Positions 44,501-54,868 of a stretch of DNA of 64,000 nt are shown here, piece after piece (the first letter of the stretch is position 1; each line of letters begins with the position of its first letter). This stretch comes from Erodium maritimum (lineage: Eukaryota; Streptophyta; Magnoliopsida; Geraniales; Geraniaceae). Where the stretch lies: NCBI GenBank assembly GCA_963921825.1, contig OY997588.1, positions 57,048,803-57,112,802 on the forward strand, given 5' to 3'. The notes under the pieces were generated by a model, which did no database searches, was not told the DNA's origin, and was given only the letters and a program-made list of their open reading frames with translations. A program made the translations under genes and the position numbers.

Positions 44501-45658
44501 CATCTTGGTGGTGGTGAATCCAAGTGAGGTGAGTATATCTGAAAACAAATACAAGCAAGAAATAAAAGGTAAGTGTATAACACAAATAGACTTATTTTGG
44601 TTACAAAAATCACTAAGTAGTAAGCATATAGGGTACAGGATTATTGTATAGGGCCAAACTTTTCCGATAATATTGTGTCAAGCCATTTGTTCTTGAATAA
44701 AAGATACATTCATAGCCTCACAACAAAATAAAACATTTACTTTTAGTATAATGTGTCAGGAAAAAAATGAATGTTCCACTTGGAGGAAAGAGAGATTGAG
44801 TTGTCTCCTTCAATTGGTTGAAATTCCATGTTTGACTACAGTAGTAGACAGGGAAGGAACCTATTAGAAAACCAACTCAACTAAAAACTTAAGCTTATAG
44901 GTGAAAGCCCAATTATAATTATATTCTAACAGAAACATCACAGACACAACTTCCAAAAATGATAATCCTATTTGACCTTTTGCAAACACAATTGAGCTTT
45001 TTATTACTGGCTGTGATTTCTCTTATGCCTCGTTTTAACAAACTCAAAGTTGTTATACCTAGCTAACTTACATAATGGACACATTTTAAATTCAGTCTAA
45101 GTAATGCTATCATCTACCAGGTAATACAAAATGCAAGCATCATTAGCCTCAAAACTACAAGTATGATTAGGAGAGCAATTTAAATGAAATCTAGAATATG
45201 AAAGCAACAAAATTATAACTCACAAAGCCAAGCAATGCAGATGTGATTAGGAACATTAATCCGGTGAGTGTTATCTGGGAAAAGAAACAAGAATGGGTCA
45301 TAAGCAAACAAACTAGGAAAATCACCACCTTCTAAATTTACACCTGAAAAATGGGTGAAGTATCTTACCCCATTAGGCCTGTAAGAAATCAAGATATCCA
45401 AGTACATACCCCCAAGAACAAAGGATAATGTTAGCAACAATCATTAAAAAGTTGCACTGTAGACAGTAAAAATGGACTTCACAAATACAAGCATTCAGAA
45501 TTAAGAAAGCAAGGATCTCACGGCATCCAGAGAGGGAAGAGATTAACGAAGCGGCTCCAAAATGGTTGCAACACATATTTTGCGACATATGAATGATCCA
45601 CGCCGCTATATTTGTGCTTATGCAGGGCGGCTACACCATGGGCTCCAATATACCCCAT
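35590..45658 (-). CDS. AAPT1: Aminoalcoholphosphotransferase (choline/ethanolaminephosphotransferase)
   Basis: Integral ER/Golgi membrane enzyme that transfers phosphocholine or phosphoethanolamine from the CDP-alcohol to diacylglycerol (Kennedy pathway). Coding exons: 45522-45658, 45369-45378, 45224-45274, 44461-44538, 43819-43894, 43704-43726, 43514-43614, 43038-43132, 42826-42894, 41935-42004, 39673-39736, 39547-39587, 39371-39455, 38860-38922, 37675-37733, 37091-37143, 36703-36775, 35590-35611. All introns are GT-AG and phases agree; 1170 nt give 389 residues, the usual length for plant AAPT. It starts [19 protein letters not shown]. The CDP-alcohol motif is complete: D95xxD98G99xxA102R103x8G112x3D116x3D120. 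Hydrophobic stretches such as [17 protein letters not shown] and [17 protein letters not shown] are membrane helices. It ends RITRKEA. Introns hold four MITEs, yet the frame is intact. Confidence 0.96.
37293..37624. mobile_element. Mutator-like MITE in AAPT intron
   Basis: Ends GGGATAATTGTCCAAAAC and, reversed, GGGATAATTGTCAAAAAC, flanked by tagaataat (37284-37292) and tagaataaa (37625-37633), 8 of 9 identical. A 9-bp duplication points to the Mutator superfamily. The interior repeats gtggacaaaactt and its complement. It lies between AAPT coding exons 15 and 16. Confidence 0.85.
39960..40760 (-). repeat. Degenerate intronic repeats in AAPT
   Basis: Imperfect copies of a roughly 95-130 bp unit with acaagtgggtcatgttcttac, ttagaggcaca, gatgcat and cataataaatacta appear near 39965, 40427, 40525, 40620 and 40700. 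The MITE at 40052 inserted in one unit. Function unknown; probably an old simple duplication. Confidence 0.6.
40052..40393. mobile_element. Mutator-like MITE in AAPT intron
   Basis: Perfect 9-bp duplication taaatacta (40043-40051; 40394-40402) around GGGATAATTGTCCAAAAC ends. Same family as the copy at 37293, including gtttcgtccac words and an atcatgctgaacatccctg core. It sits within a larger array of degenerate repeats in the intron between exons 10 and 11. Confidence 0.92.
41071..41449. mobile_element. Diverged Mutator-like MITE in AAPT intron
   Basis: Ends GGGTTAATTGCTAAAAAG and, reversed, GGGTTAATTGTTAAGAGC, flanked by caaattaaa (41062-41070) and taaattaaa (41450-41458). It shares gtggacaaaac/ttttgtccac words with the GGGATAATTG family but has a different outer end, so I treat it as a sister subfamily. 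Confidence 0.82.
42022..42427. mobile_element. Mutator-like MITE next to an AAPT splice acceptor
   Basis: Perfect 9-bp duplication aagaagaaa (42013-42021; 42428-42436) around GGGATAATTGTCAAAACA ends. Long inverted arms (about 130 bp with cacttctgt and gtggacgattcataagggta) enclose an AT-rich centre. It begins only 17 bp upstream, on the minus strand, of AAPT coding exon 10. Confidence 0.92.
45369..45378 (-). other. 10-nt micro-exon of AAPT
   Basis: Ten bases (minus-strand gcctaatggg) lie between a ttacag acceptor and a gtaaga donor. With this micro-exon, exon 1 (137 nt, phase 2) and exon 3 join in frame as WMPPNGITLTG; without it the frame is lost and the conserved PPN is missing. Confidence 0.85.
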
Positions 45659-46410
45659 ATCAAAGTTGAGATTCTTTCTTTAAAAACCCGCTTAACTTCT
45701 AGTAATATCTGCAAGAACAGAACAGGTATAGTAAGTTCAGTGGATTCAATTATGCTAAGCTCTTAGGTCATTCATACCAACCAAGAAAGCACTAAAAGCT
45801 CAATCACTACAAGTTTAAGCAAAAGCTAGCACTTAAATGGACAAGAATACATCTCCCCATTAGTACAACAAAAAGAGTATCCAAAAATGGTTCAAAAACT
45901 CAATAAATGATCACACAAAATGAAAAGGCTGAGTGACTCCTGGTCGAACATAAATCACACGAACAAGCAAATCACAACATAGAACTTGCAGAAAATCATA
46001 TAAACAAAGAAGCCAAATAGTGAAAAGTTTTCACTAGAATCACAAAATTCCAAAACCTAAACTAGCAAATGCACATCACACAATTAAGAAAACAAATTAG
46101 ATTCAAAAACGAGAAGAAGTCATGGATTAGGAGAGATCAGGAGAAGAGAGCATCAGAAAATCTAGCGAAAGACACGAATTGAACGATGGAGAAGTGAATA
46201 CACGGAGTAGATCCGGCGGGATGAGGGTGGCGCCGGTAAATGCAGTGGAGAACTAGGCGGAGGCGCTGTAGAGTGGCTACGTACACTGTGTGGACAGTGA
46301 ATCGATGAAGCAAAAGCAATGGAGATTTTGGGGACACGATTGTAAATTGTTGGACAAATCGCTCGTATGTCACGTGTGCGTCTCCGTTGTATCTGAAATC
46401 GAGGCATCTG
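45659..46410 (-). promoter_or_regulatory. AAPT 5' UTR, leader intron and promoter region
   Basis: A ttcttgcag acceptor at 45709-45717 on the minus strand suggests an intron just 50 bp upstream of the ATG. A pyrimidine-rich segment at about 46140-46340 resembles a transcribed first leader exon. The donor is not certain. No convincing TATA box was found above 46340. Confidence 0.5.
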
Positions 46411-46530
46411 ATGCTTGCCAGCTACAAATATCTTGGTCGTTTAATTAATTTTAGAATAATATTGTTATTACTTTTGTAGTGGGTATCTAATTCTTCAACT
46501 TTTCACTCTACTAGGGGGTGGTGCACTGTG

Positions 46531-49031
46531 CAACGCGCGGTGTTTTTTTTTTGAACGATGATATTATAAATTTAAAAATACTTTGGTGATTGTTAACGCA
46601 AGTAGCACCATACATATCAAAAAAACAAACATAAACTTAAAAACAACTGCTGAATAGTAAATGTTGCTCATAGGCATAAGGGCGGTCGGAAGGGTGAGAC
46701 TGCGGTAGCATCCAGAGACACCGATACAGTATGCTCCTACCATAAGAAATTGATCGAGCAGATCAGATGATAATCGTGCATGGTGGAACGATTACTCCCC
46801 TGGTAAGTCAGCGTGCGTCGTCCTCCCTTGACTGATAGTGGTAGGGTTCCTGAACGCGGGATTGCTGACTCCGAAGTGGTAGAGAAGTAACACATCAACT
46901 GTTGGTGGTACCAATGCCACCTATGTGCCAGGGAGAAGGTACAGTCGACCAAACCCTCCCTGGGCCCTTCAGTACTCATTCCTGGAGGCGAGGGTGCTTA
47001 AAGCCCCCCGCCGCTGCATATGACGCCCCATCCGACGCCGATGATTCTTCCTCAGTAGGTTCCTCCTCCCACTCCGCCCTCTTTTTTTCAGACAGCGACG
47101 ATGACGGGTCGCGTGGTAGCCAACCCACTAGTACTTCCTCATCCCTTTCTTCCTGAATTCCCCACCTCCCTTTTTCCTTGTTGCCTTGGAGGTGTCCTTG
47201 GTTCCACCTGACTAGGGGCCCCCTTCCCTTTCCCACCCATATCAGTCCAGTTCGTCCCTGGGATGGCATTTCCATGTTTTGCTTTCTCTAACGTCGATCT
47301 CGGGTCCCCCGGCGCCTTCAGCGAAGACCCCCTCACTCCCCCAATAACCGGACAGACCGGAAAAATGTGTCCCGCACAGCAACAACCAAAACAGTGCTCA
47401 GGTAAATGTTCATACGAAATACTCAGTCGAGTTCATACCTGAGATACGGATAGATGGAACCAAAGTTGGCTCTACAGAGGTACTCGAATATCCGCCCTAA
47501 TTCTGATCTTCATAAAGTCCCCCCCAGCAGAGACCCTCCTTGTCCACGTCCACTCCTTGGCAGACCCCAACGTGTTCCCCACTCTGAATCCCACGTCTCT
47601 CGTCCAGGCCCCCACTGGCAGATTTGATACTCGCGCCCAGACCGAGAAATGATGGAATTCCAAGTCCTTGACCTGCATGTGGACCCTTAGGTCCGTAAAT
47701 AGGACCAGTGAGTCCCAGAAGGACCACGGTTCTCCCAACATAACCATTTTCCTCTCCTTAGCTGTTCGGAAGAAAAAAACGACCAGGCCCCCCTCCAGAG
47801 GTTTAGCCTCGACCTTCATCCCCCATACATCCTCCATTCGCGCCACCACTGACTTCTAGAAAATCTTCCTGGATGTCAGGACCTTAGCTGCCAACGCGAA
47901 TCGATACGAATTCCCTCGGCCAGTAACCTCTTGGACCGACACTACGACCTCCTTGATCCTCATTGCGCCCATTTGGGAATCCAAAACTCCGACCTGTTCC
48001 CCCAGAGAGCACCTATTTCCTTGATGTGGACCAACTGGGTTAACCCTAAGAATCGGATCCCAATGATCTGCATGGGCCGGACGTCCAAATGGGTTCGGTC
48101 CATACCCACGCCCCTGTCCCGGCCCGGATCCAGTGCCGCCCCGCTCACTCGATCCGTTCCGCTGCCCACCCGACCCGTCAGCCGTAACCCGGCCCGCCCC
48201 ATACCTCGTTGCCCATCGGGCTACATCACCACCTCCACCCTGGGGCCAACCCGGTTTCTGACCCATTCTAGCCCGTTCCAAACCCCCAGCCCAACGTGCA
48301 TCTCCCATAAACCCCCGGCCCAGGCCCACTTGTTCTCCAGCCCGGTCCGACAAAACCCTAGCAGCTTCTGGCGCCGCCAGTCCTTTCCCCTTCCTTCTTC
48401 GCCAAGTAAGCGCCTCCGGCAATTCCTCCGACGTGATTGCCGAGTCCGATGAGACCAGAATTGGGGCTTCTTACACCCCCATGATCGGCGGCAGTAAGGG
48501 ATCAAAGCCCCCATCTTCGCCGGTCCGAGCTCCTCCCGTCTCCTGCGTTCTCCGACCCGCCCCACTCCCCAGACGTCTCGGTCGAGGGCTTTTCGCCGAA
48601 GTGCGGCGAAGGCAGCCCGACTGGATCTGTCCACCTGAAACCCAACCCTATTCCTCCGTATTCCGGGCCGAGAATTGCATCACCGGTGCACTCTCTTCCC
48701 GTCCCGGCATCGCACCTACCGAGAACACCGAGTGCATCACTAGTGCACTCTCTTCCCGGTCCGTCATCGCATCGACAGAGATCACCGGGTCTTCTTCCCC
48801 AGCCGTCTCTACCTCCGGCATCTCCGATCCCGACCCATCTGCCGAGTCCCGAACGTTCTGCTCCGATAGACGTGGTCCCATATGAACCCCGTCGTCGAAA
48901 CCATTCTCCCCGCCTTCCATCTTGCTCGAAAAATCCATGAAAGCACGAAGTTTTCACAAAACTCACCCTAACCCTAGCAGAGGAAAAAGAGAGATGCGGC
49001 TTCTGATATGTAACCCCAACGCGCGATGTTT
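46531..49031 (-). mobile_element. ORF1-only LINE derivative with 15-bp TSD
   Basis: A 15-bp duplication (caacgcgcggtgttt at 46531-46545, caacgcgcgatgttt at 49017-49031; one mismatch) flanks a 2.47 kb minus-strand element ending in poly-A (poly-T at 46544-46552). It contains a 5' leader with ctagggttagggtgag and LINE ORF1 but no endonuclease, RT or RNase H. The intact ends show that it inserted in this shortened form. Confidence 0.85.
46980..48938 (-). pseudogene. LINE ORF1 (DUF4283/zinc-knuckle protein), broken
   Basis: Plant L1 ORF1 proteins bind element RNA through a DUF4283 fold and a CCHC knuckle. The ATG at 48938 starts MDFSSKMEGGENGFDDGVHM and meets a stop at 48648. Later frames carry a Gly/Arg-rich linker (48422-47870) and the DUF4283 core: VVARMEDVWGMKVEAKPLEG, GLVVFFFRTAKERKMVMLGE, PWSFWDSLVLF and VWARVSNLPVGAWTRD (47849-47600). 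A degraded knuckle HCFGCCCAGHIFPVC is near 47395-47350. An acidic C-terminal tail lies at 47275-46976. Stops at about 47857 and 47470 and frameshifts upstream make it nonfunctional. Confidence 0.85.
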
Positions 49032-49050
49032 AGTGTGAAGACAATAAATT

Positions 49051-50383
49051 ATTACGTGTACTTTTTTTATGAAAGAAAAGTACTGATTTTATTAAACTTC
49101 GAAAATTGAAACAACGATATGTATCAGGGAACCAGCTCCTTGACAACTAAAAAAGGACAGTACGGAATCGAGGTTCACCAATCATTTTACTACTAGAACC
49201 GCCACTGACGGTGTTTGGATGCCACAACTACGAAGATGGTACTGGAGGTCCTGCTTCGAAAAACTATCGCAGCAGTAATGGCCAAGGAGTTTTCCAGAAG
49301 TGGGAGGCACAACATCATCGAGGGACCCCTCCCAGGCCAGTCCCTGATGCCCAACCGGTACATCATACCTCCCGACGGAGATGCTTTTCTGCCCGAGGAT
49401 CTTCAGTCGCAACTCTCTTCAGCGCTCCAGATGCCACAAGCACCCCATATCCAGCCCTACGAGCTGCGGGCGCTGGAACTTCAATAGTGCGGTACGCCGG
49501 AAGGTTCCTTTGATACCTGCTCTGTGGAAGCTTTGTGGCTCCCCCCGTACAGGTTGTTGCTGCCTACCAAGAGAGGGAACCGGCCTATCAGATCCCGATG
49601 GAGCCTTCCCTGCAATTAATGGAGGAGGGTTGGAGTAGCCGTGACCAGGCATGGGGCGGGAGGCCATGGTACCTGAGAACACCAACGCCCCACCCCGCAC
49701 CCGAATATAGCTATGGCGGAGAGACTATGTGGAGGAGATCACCACCGTCCTTCTCACCAAACTAGCGGTGGCATGGAAAAAGTGTTGAGTGCGACTCGAC
49801 ACCTTAGTGACCGTGGAGATGGCTGAGAACGCCTCCAAAACTACTCCCAAGTGTGGTGTCACGACCAAGGGAGCCTGAGGCGCGATTAGGGGAGGCCGAG
49901 GCAGCCAAACAGGTCCAACCCTAGAACGCAAGCCGGTCGGGGAAAGAGCAAGGTCGTGGTAAGGGTGGGATACCAATGACCTAGGGTTTAAGTCGCATGG
50001 GGGAAAAGGAAGCGCATGGTGACGCAACCATCCATGCCGTTGCGTTGAGACCCGCGAGGGATACCGGGTTTCCAAGGAGATCTAAATCAACTCAGACGAG
50101 ACGTCGTGGGGAGCAAGTTGGGTCGGGAAAAGAGAGACGGGAGGAAAAGGCGGTCGTGGCACCATTCGTCCCCATCATCGAGTCTTATCCCCCACACCAG
50201 GCATGGTCTACGAGGGAGGCGACCAGATGAGACGTAGGAGCACAGTAGTCGGCGTGGCGGCGGATGCAGTAGGGAGCATCATAACGATGTAGGCTAGGGC
50301 TAGAGGGAGAATCTCAATACTTGAGAGAGAGGTATACTTTTCCTGAGGCCGTTTTGATTGTATGTTATTAATCATTACGTGTA
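49051..50383 (-). mobile_element. Short non-autonomous LINE-like element
   Basis: Flanked by attacgtgta at 49051-49060 and 50374-50383, with a poly-T at 49062-49068 that marks the minus-strand 3' end, followed by atgaaagaaaagtactg. The minus-strand 5' part reads ctctctctcaagtattgag and ccctctagccctagcc. About 1.3 kb, GC-rich with Pro/Arg-rich spurious ORFs on both strands. No RT. It lies only 20 bp from the ORF1-only LINE derivative. Confidence 0.7.
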
Positions 50384-50460
50384 TTAGTCATGTGTGAAAC
50401 ATCCTCTTTTATTTATTTATCAAAGATGTGTGAAATACCATACAATATAAGACTAAGTAA

Positions 50461-51440
50461 GAGCATGTACATCGTCAAGGGGCAAGAAGGGGGCGGGGGG
50501 CGTGTGCCTCAGGGTTCGGGGTTCACGCCCCGCATGATGTGGGGAGCTGAAATGGAGGGACGCGAGGGATGGGGCGGGTCAGGGGAAGGCGGGTGCGGAG
50601 CGAGGGGCAGGAACGTGCCTCTCGCTCCTCTCTTCTCGCGTGACGCGTGTCCCTGGGGCAAAAATGGTCGTTGGCCAACGGCTAGTTTTTTTTAATTCAA
50701 AATAAATACAAAAATCAATTCTCAAACACCTATAAATGCCCCTTACCCTCTTTCATCCAATCTACACCAACTTTCTCCTTAATTCTCTCAACATTTTCTC
50801 TCCATTTTGCATATTTTATTTATAACAAGAAATCTCCGACGATGAGGCTCAAATGAGGCAGAAGCTCGAAGCATCAAAACGCGAGTACGAAGCCGCACTT
50901 CTTGCTCGGGAGGAAGGAATCCGGCAGAGGACCGACAGAATGATAGAGAGCAATGCCCAAATTCGACGCAATACGGCAAAGGCTCAAAAGAGTGGCTTGT
51001 CCGTGCATGATGAGACTTATCGACAACTCCAACATGACCTTATGGAGCACATATGGACTCGATTTGGAGCAAATTACCGTGGCTAAGACAACGACACGAA
51101 TTCGAACGACTGAGATGATTCCTTTAATAAATTTGAGGTACTAGAAAACATTGTAATGTTTGATTATTGATGAAATTTCAAGTTTATTAATTAGTTTTGC
51201 ATTTTTTAAATTTATGTATTTATTAATTAATTTTATATATTTTATTTCTATTTTATTTATTATTTTGTTAATTAAATATGCATTTATGAAATTCAGCAAA
51301 AGCATTATTAATTATACAGTCAGCATTTCAAGAGTGGCATGATCCTCATATTTTCCCATCTTGATGTGGAACACTTTCAATTTTGGAGGGGCATGAGCAC
51401 AATTCAACCCATATGACTTTGACGGGGCGGGAGTACAATA
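50461..51440 (+). mobile_element. Deletion derivative of the PIF/Harbinger family
   Basis: After taa, the left end GAGCATGTACATCGTCAAGG is a variant of the Harbinger terminus at 20424, followed by the same GC-rich tract (gcctcagggttcggggttc). Inside is a 77-codon ORF (50853-51083) joining the transposase N-terminal region to its extreme C-terminus. The 3' UTR (51140-51400) is homologous to 23030-23310. I could not find a clean right TIR, so the right border is approximate. Confidence 0.7.
50853..51083 (+). pseudogene. Internally deleted Harbinger transposase
   Basis: The ORF begins MRQKLEASKREYEAALLARE with EEGIRQRTDRMI, matching the N-terminal region at about 24880-24790 (minus) of the larger element. 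It then jumps to LQHDLMEHIWTRFGANYRG, matching its C-terminal end near 23650-23600. The DDE core is absent. An acidic lead-in (ISDDEAQ) lies just upstream of the chosen Met. Confidence 0.78.
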
Positions 51441-52100
51441 GTATTGTCAATTCCTTTAACAACCGCTTCACCTACAACATCCATTAAACCAGCTAATTGA
51501 TCAGCTCTAAGCTATTTTTGGTTATCGATCGTCTTCGGTAGCCATCCAATTTTGTACCCCGATGCTTGGAGAACAAAGAAGATATACAAATATGAGTATT
51601 ATTGAATTTATAATTTGGTTGTAATTTTCATTAGTGTGTTGTCTTACCTGTTGTTTGTGGGTTAAAATTTTCTATGAAAATATTTTAATAAATCAAATAT
51701 ACGCTAGAGTCAAGTTAAAACACAAAAATTCATATTAGAAAACAGCTAAACTATGATAAATTTTCAGGTAGATAATATGTACACCAAATACATGGAAATA
51801 AAAACAACAAAACCATAATAAGTAAGTCCACAAATATATGGTTCCCTCCCCGGAAAAGTTTCTGACTCTCTGCGCGCCACTCTTTGACCCTGCAAAGACA
51901 AAATTAGTGAAAATAACAAAGACCCACTCGATTAGCTTGGTCAATAATCAAGAGAGGGGTCGAGGATGGTTCGACGGTGGAGGCCAAGTAGATGGACGTG
52001 CCGATGGTGGCTTCAAAGACGACGAGGGTTGCTCAGGAGCGAGGATCTCAGACGGATTGATCCAGTGCCATATCAATTGGCAATAGGGACAGAAAATAGG
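51441..52100. other. Unannotated spacer
   Basis: About 660 bp with no recognised gene. The stretch 51950-52100 has a short open frame on each strand but no family resemblance. It may be flank between the Harbinger derivative and the LINE. Confidence 0.3.
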
Positions 52101-52101
52101 G

Positions 52102-54868
52102 GTGCAAAACTGTACCATGTTCGCATGCATTGGTGGAGGCCAAGGAGGTAGGGATATCCGAGGAATTGCCGACGAGTTTGCATTATTAGCTGAGAGCCTT
52201 CATCAACTCGTGATCAAAGGGAGGCAATCAAAGATGTTTGTTAGTATCAAATGTAATAACCAAGGCCCTGAGATTTCTCATCTGCAATTTTCTGATGACA
52301 CCCTCATATTTATAGAAGCTGGGATTCAACAAACTATTAATCTCAAACACACACTCAACTGTTTACAGAAATCCACTGGTTTTAAGATCAACTTTCAAAA
52401 ATCAAAGGTACTGTTATTAAATGCTAGTACTGTCTTAGTGCAGGAGATCACACAAATTTTGGGGTGTTCAGCTATGAAGCTTCCTTTTGATTATCTTGGT
52501 TTCCAGTTGGGGGCTAATCCTAGGAGGAAGAAGACTTGTGAGCCAGTTATAAACAAATTATAAAAAAAAAGTTTAAGTCTCTGGCAAGCTAAGTCTAGAT
52601 CTTTTGGGGGGAGGATAACTTTGATTAAAACCTCTCTGAGCTCCCTTCCTCTAAATTACATGTCTTTGTTTAAAGCTCTTAGGAGTGTCATTGTGGAAAT
52701 GTAGAAGTGGCAGAGGAGGTTTTTATGGAATGACTCTATAACAAAAAAGGTTCTTCACAAAATCAGATGGAATTTGATCTGTAGGCCTAAGGTTGCTGGG
52801 GGTTTGGGAATAAAAAAACTGCACATCATGAATAGAGCTCTACTTGCAAGGTGGTGGTGGAGATTTGCTTTGGAAATTGACTCCCTTTGGAAACAGTTGC
52901 TATGTGCAAAGTTTGGTTGGGACAATTCAACCTAGAACCTCTCTAATTGTATTTTGCTGAGTGGCCGAAGCTTCATCAATCATGTGGAGTCTCTGTTACT
53001 ATGTCCTAAATTTTCCAATGTTATTGGAGCAGTTGGTATTCAGTGGAAGGTTGTATCTGGGAATAGGGTTTGCTTCTGGGAAGACAAGTGGGCTTTGAAC
53101 ACTCCTCTTAAATATAATTTCCTTAGACTTTATCACCTTAGCATTCAAAAGTTTGGATTGGTCTCCACTTTTTGGTATGATGGGGATTGGATAATTTTAT
53201 TCAAAAGAGATTTAAGGGGATGGGAACTTGACCAATTTCAGCTACTTTGTGATTATATCAATGGTATAAGCCTGACAAGGGGTGATGATATAGCTTCCTG
53301 GATTCTTGATCACAAAGGGTTTTCAGTTCACAAAATGTATGAGGCTTTGGATGACTCTACAGGTTCATCTCTTGACTGGCCAGCATTGCTTTGGGCTCCT
53401 ATCCTCCCTCCAAAATTAGCTGTATTTGCTTGGCTTGTTTGTATGCAAGGGGTACCAACCAAATGCTTTATGTTGGCTAGAGAACTATATAGTGGCAACA
53501 TTTGGTGTCCTTTTTGCTCTGAGGAACCTGAGGAGCTTGACCATCTTTTTCTAGGGTACATTGTATCATCACAGGTTCGGAATTTATGTTTAGAGTGGTG
53601 GGTAATTAGAGTTGCATTACCTGATACAATTTTGAACTGGTTTTTGGCTTGGGGGTTCTTGGGTCCTAAGAGGGCTAGGAAGCATTGGTCAATGCTATCT
53701 TCTGTGTTCCTGTGGAGAATTTGGATCAGTAGAAATCATGCTTGTTTCAACAATTTGATTCAATCTGCACAAGAAATTTTCCAACAAATTCAGAATGATT
53801 ATTATCAGCTACTGTGGGCAAACTTCAAGGATGGCCATTCTTTCTCTTTCTTGTCTTGGATCACTGAACCAATGTAGTGTTATAGGCAAAGAAACTGATT
53901 GCTCAAAGGGTTGTGTTCATTACTGGTTACTTGCAACTCAAGTAATCATGTATTATTTGGTTCATTTGGTTCTGATTTGGGAGGGGTCCTGGGATGGTTG
54001 GTGGGTGGGATGGGGAGTGTTGTGAGTCATGTTGGTAAGGTAGGATAGTCTGGTGTTGTGATACTGGTTTGATTGCTTTTTGGTGTGTGGGTAACTTTTG
54101 ATTCTAAGGGCTTTTTCACTTCTCTGTGAGTGAGGGTAGTTCATCTATGTTGAGTGTTGAGTGTGTTTAGCTATCTTTTGGTGTCTAACTGATCTGGTTC
54201 AGGGCTGGGCCATTTCTAATTACTATCTGGTTTGTTTCGAATGTGACTTGATATTTTCAGGTCTGGTGAAGCATTTTTCCTCTGATATGTTTTTATCACT
54301 TCTTGGGGATTTTTTGTTGAGCTTTGGGGGTTTGTTTCATTACTTGGTGGTAGCAGCAGTTTGATTAGAGTTAAGAAGAACTTAGAAGAACTCACTACTG
54401 GTTCTCTTGGGTTGGCTATTTTATTCTACAAAGGTTTTTGCTGAGTTTGGGTGATTTAGATGGTATCGGCTGCAACACCATTGGGTGATTAAGACCTTCT
54501 TGTTGAGGTTTTTTGACATCATTTTCTCAACTTTGATTTGGTTGGAGACCTCTTTTCAACCTGGGTATTTGATTTAGGTTTTTGAATCATTGTTTTGGGT
54601 GTTTTAGATACTTGTTTAGGTTGGAAATTTGTTGTGTGGGTGTTGTTAAAACTACTGTATTTGAATGGGTGAGAGGGTGACTTGCGGGCCATGGCTCACT
54701 GTTGGGTGGGGTTACTATAGGTTGGGTGACTTGAGGGTCAAGTTACGTTGTTGGGAGGGTTTTTTAGACTTGGTTGTTTGTAATTTCACTTGGAGGGTAC
54801 GCCCTTGGCCGACTCTTTATTTTCGAAGATTCGGTTTATAAAATTTCCAAAAATTGCTGATAAAAAAA
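52102..54868 (+). pseudogene. L1-type LINE ORF2, 5' truncated, with 3' UTR and poly-A
   Basis: Plus-strand LINE. It enters within the RT: IADEFALLAESLHQL, the catalytic LQFSDDTLIFIEA (52280-52320), INFQKSKVLLLNAS and LPFDYLGFQLGANP, then a TAA at 52561-52563. Further on come WQAKSRSFGGRITLIKTSLS, FLWNDSITKKVLHKIRWNLI and GGLGIKKLHIMNRALLARWW with single stops, and a long open frame 52954-53877 containing SGNRVCFWEDKWA and the zf-RVT module LLWAPILPPKLAVFAWLVCM...CPFCSEEPEELDHLFLG. The roughly 1 kb 3' UTR ends ttgctgat plus A7 at 54862-54868. No RNase H domain is evident after zf-RVT. The element's target duplication was not found. Confidence 0.9.

Noticed and set aside
47931-48940. Long plus-strand ORFs (173 and 150 codons)
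   Set aside because: Antisense shadows of LINE ORF1 in GC-rich sequence.
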